Shown piece by piece: positions 6,423-6,970 of a DNA stretch of 6,970 nucleotides (its first letter is position 1; each line of letters starts with the position of its first letter). A program made the translations under genes and the position numbers. Source of the DNA: Bacillota bacterium (lineage in GTDB: Bacteria > Bacillota > Bacilli > Alicyclobacillales > SLC66); NCBI GenBank assembly GCA_021820825.1, contig JAKADD010000132.1, positions 1 through 6,970 on the forward strand. Reading direction: 5' to 3'. The notes below the pieces were generated by a model that was not told the origin of the DNA, did not search any database, and was given only the letters and a program-made list of their open reading frames with translations.

Positions 6423-6839
6423 TTATTCATCAAGTCCGAACATCTCTTCGATAGTAACCAGTACCTCGCCACCCGCGGTCTCGCTGATGGTTCCAACGTG
6501 TCTCTTAAGGTCTACTTTTAACACAGGTTGCAGCAATCGCAAGCGAACAATGGAGTCAACGCGCACGCCATCACGATCCCGAAGGAGCAATACATCTCCT
6601 CTCCTTCGAACATCGGTTCGATGTGACAATTGCGCTACGGTAATAACCGGTGTCAAGAGGTCTGAATTGGACTGATTATTGGCGACGATAAGAACGGCTC
6701 TAGCCTCGTGCAGTATACGGCTCCCATCTCGATCGGCGTCCGGAATGGATAAGAGTTCATCGGCAATGGTCCATATCGTGCCAAATTGAAAACTCCGGCC
6801 ATCGTAAAAAGTGTTACGAATCAGGGGCGTCAGAGACAC
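6423..6839 (-). CDS. MazF/PemK-like endoribonuclease toxin family protein
   Basis: A 138-residue protein with the outline of the PemK/MazF fold, whose toxin members cut mRNA at short sequences. Visible are FGTIW near residues 19-23 (the RGDIW-like first strand), ARAVLIVANNQSNSD (46-60) corresponding to the RPVLVVSND strand and loop, TPVITVAQLSHR (63-74), and DGVRVDSIVRLRLL (90-103). Late HVGTIS (114-119) matches the family's IGTLS turn before the last helix. The protein is somewhat longer than a classical MazF (about 110-120). Similarity is by pattern only, so activity is not proven. GTG 6839 is preceded by GGGAGG seven bases upstream and lies inside the end of the upstream ORF, a 26-base overlap typical of coupled toxin-antitoxin pairs. 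Expression probably ends at the hairpin at 6365-6401. Confidence 0.7.
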   Translation of the reverse strand: MSLTPLIRNTFYDGRSFQFGTIWTIADELLSIPDADRDGSRILHEARAVLIVANNQSNSDLLTPVITVAQLSHRTDVRRRGDVLLLRDRDGVRVDSIVRLRLLQPVLKVDLKRHVGTISETAGGEVLVTIEEMFGLDE

Positions 6840-6969
6840 TAACGGCCCTCCCTCGCAAACTTTCCAGTTCTTTATATTCGCTCAGCAGGATCGCGAAATA
6901 CTCGTCATCCGCGCCAACATCTTGATGTTGCGCCTTCAAACGATCCCGAATCTCTTGTCGTTGTTTTTT
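6814..6969 (-). CDS. C-terminus of an unidentified ORF preceding the MazF-like gene (cut by right edge)
   Basis: The last 51 codons of an ORF that enters from beyond the right edge and stops at TAA 6816-6814. The visible part is strongly charged and probably helical (KKQRQEIRDRLKAQHQD, then EYFAILLSEYKELESL), followed by a short polar tail ending SDAPDS. It overlaps the MazF-like gene by 26 bases and carries that gene's ribosome binding site. Position and charge would fit an antitoxin, whose C-terminal end usually binds the toxin, but no DNA-binding domain is visible and I do not recognise the family. Confidence 0.6.
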   Translation of the reverse strand, partial: KKQRQEIRDRLKAQHQDVGADDEYFAILLSEYKELESLRGRAVSVSDAPDS

Positions 6970-6970
6970 G

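Noticed and set aside
6275..6496. 73-residue minus-strand ORF with DDGIRTRNFQLGKLTLYR
   Set aside because: This is the classic spurious translation of the opposite strand of a tRNA gene plus the terminator next to it.
6309..6521. 70-residue plus-strand ORF through the tRNA 3' half and terminator
   Set aside because: It overlaps the tRNA, the terminator hairpin and the end of the MazF-like gene and has no recognisable motif.

Overview
The window looks chromosomal and comes from a Bacillota (Firmicutes) bacterium of moderate to high GC, possibly of the Alicyclobacillus type; that placement is inferred. The support is AGGAGG-like ribosome binding sites, frequent GTG starts, a lutABC-type lactate utilisation locus, a ScoA-type CoA-transferase and a YusF-like Toprim protein. 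I see no transposase, CRISPR array, phage gene or rRNA.

Left part (1-1514), all on the minus strand: a small single-domain Toprim protein (1514-1185), a GC-rich spacer with one doubtful 33-residue ORF, a GNAT acetyltransferase (about 979-464), and the first 109 codons of a family I CoA-transferase subunit A that runs off the left edge. Middle part (1515-4337), on the plus strand: a nitroreductase, then a 126-base gap with nested inverted repeats, then a full-length class II asparagine synthetase. Its catalytic motifs are intact, and its coding sequence holds a very long perfect hairpin.

Right-centre (4388-6102), on the minus strand: the lut locus. lutC is intact. lutA lacks its 3' end and lutB lacks its 5' half, and the two are joined out of frame at one point. 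The join lies in about 15 bases (5641-5655) that read as conserved LutA residues in one frame and as conserved LutB residues in another. This is what a deletion of roughly 1.2 kb between short direct repeats would leave. If real, the strain has lost the LutABC L-lactate oxidation complex; if not, it is an assembly or amplification chimera.

Right part: a tRNA-Gly(CCC) on the plus strand with a good promoter and an apparently bidirectional terminator, facing a MazF/PemK-like gene on the minus strand. That gene starts inside the end of an upstream ORF cut by the right edge, an arrangement like a toxin-antitoxin pair.

Most genes are ordinary housekeeping or metabolic genes. The observation most worth checking is the lutA/lutB junction. 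Next come the palindromes inside and upstream of asnB and the MazF-like pair at the edge. I found no convincing new biological system.
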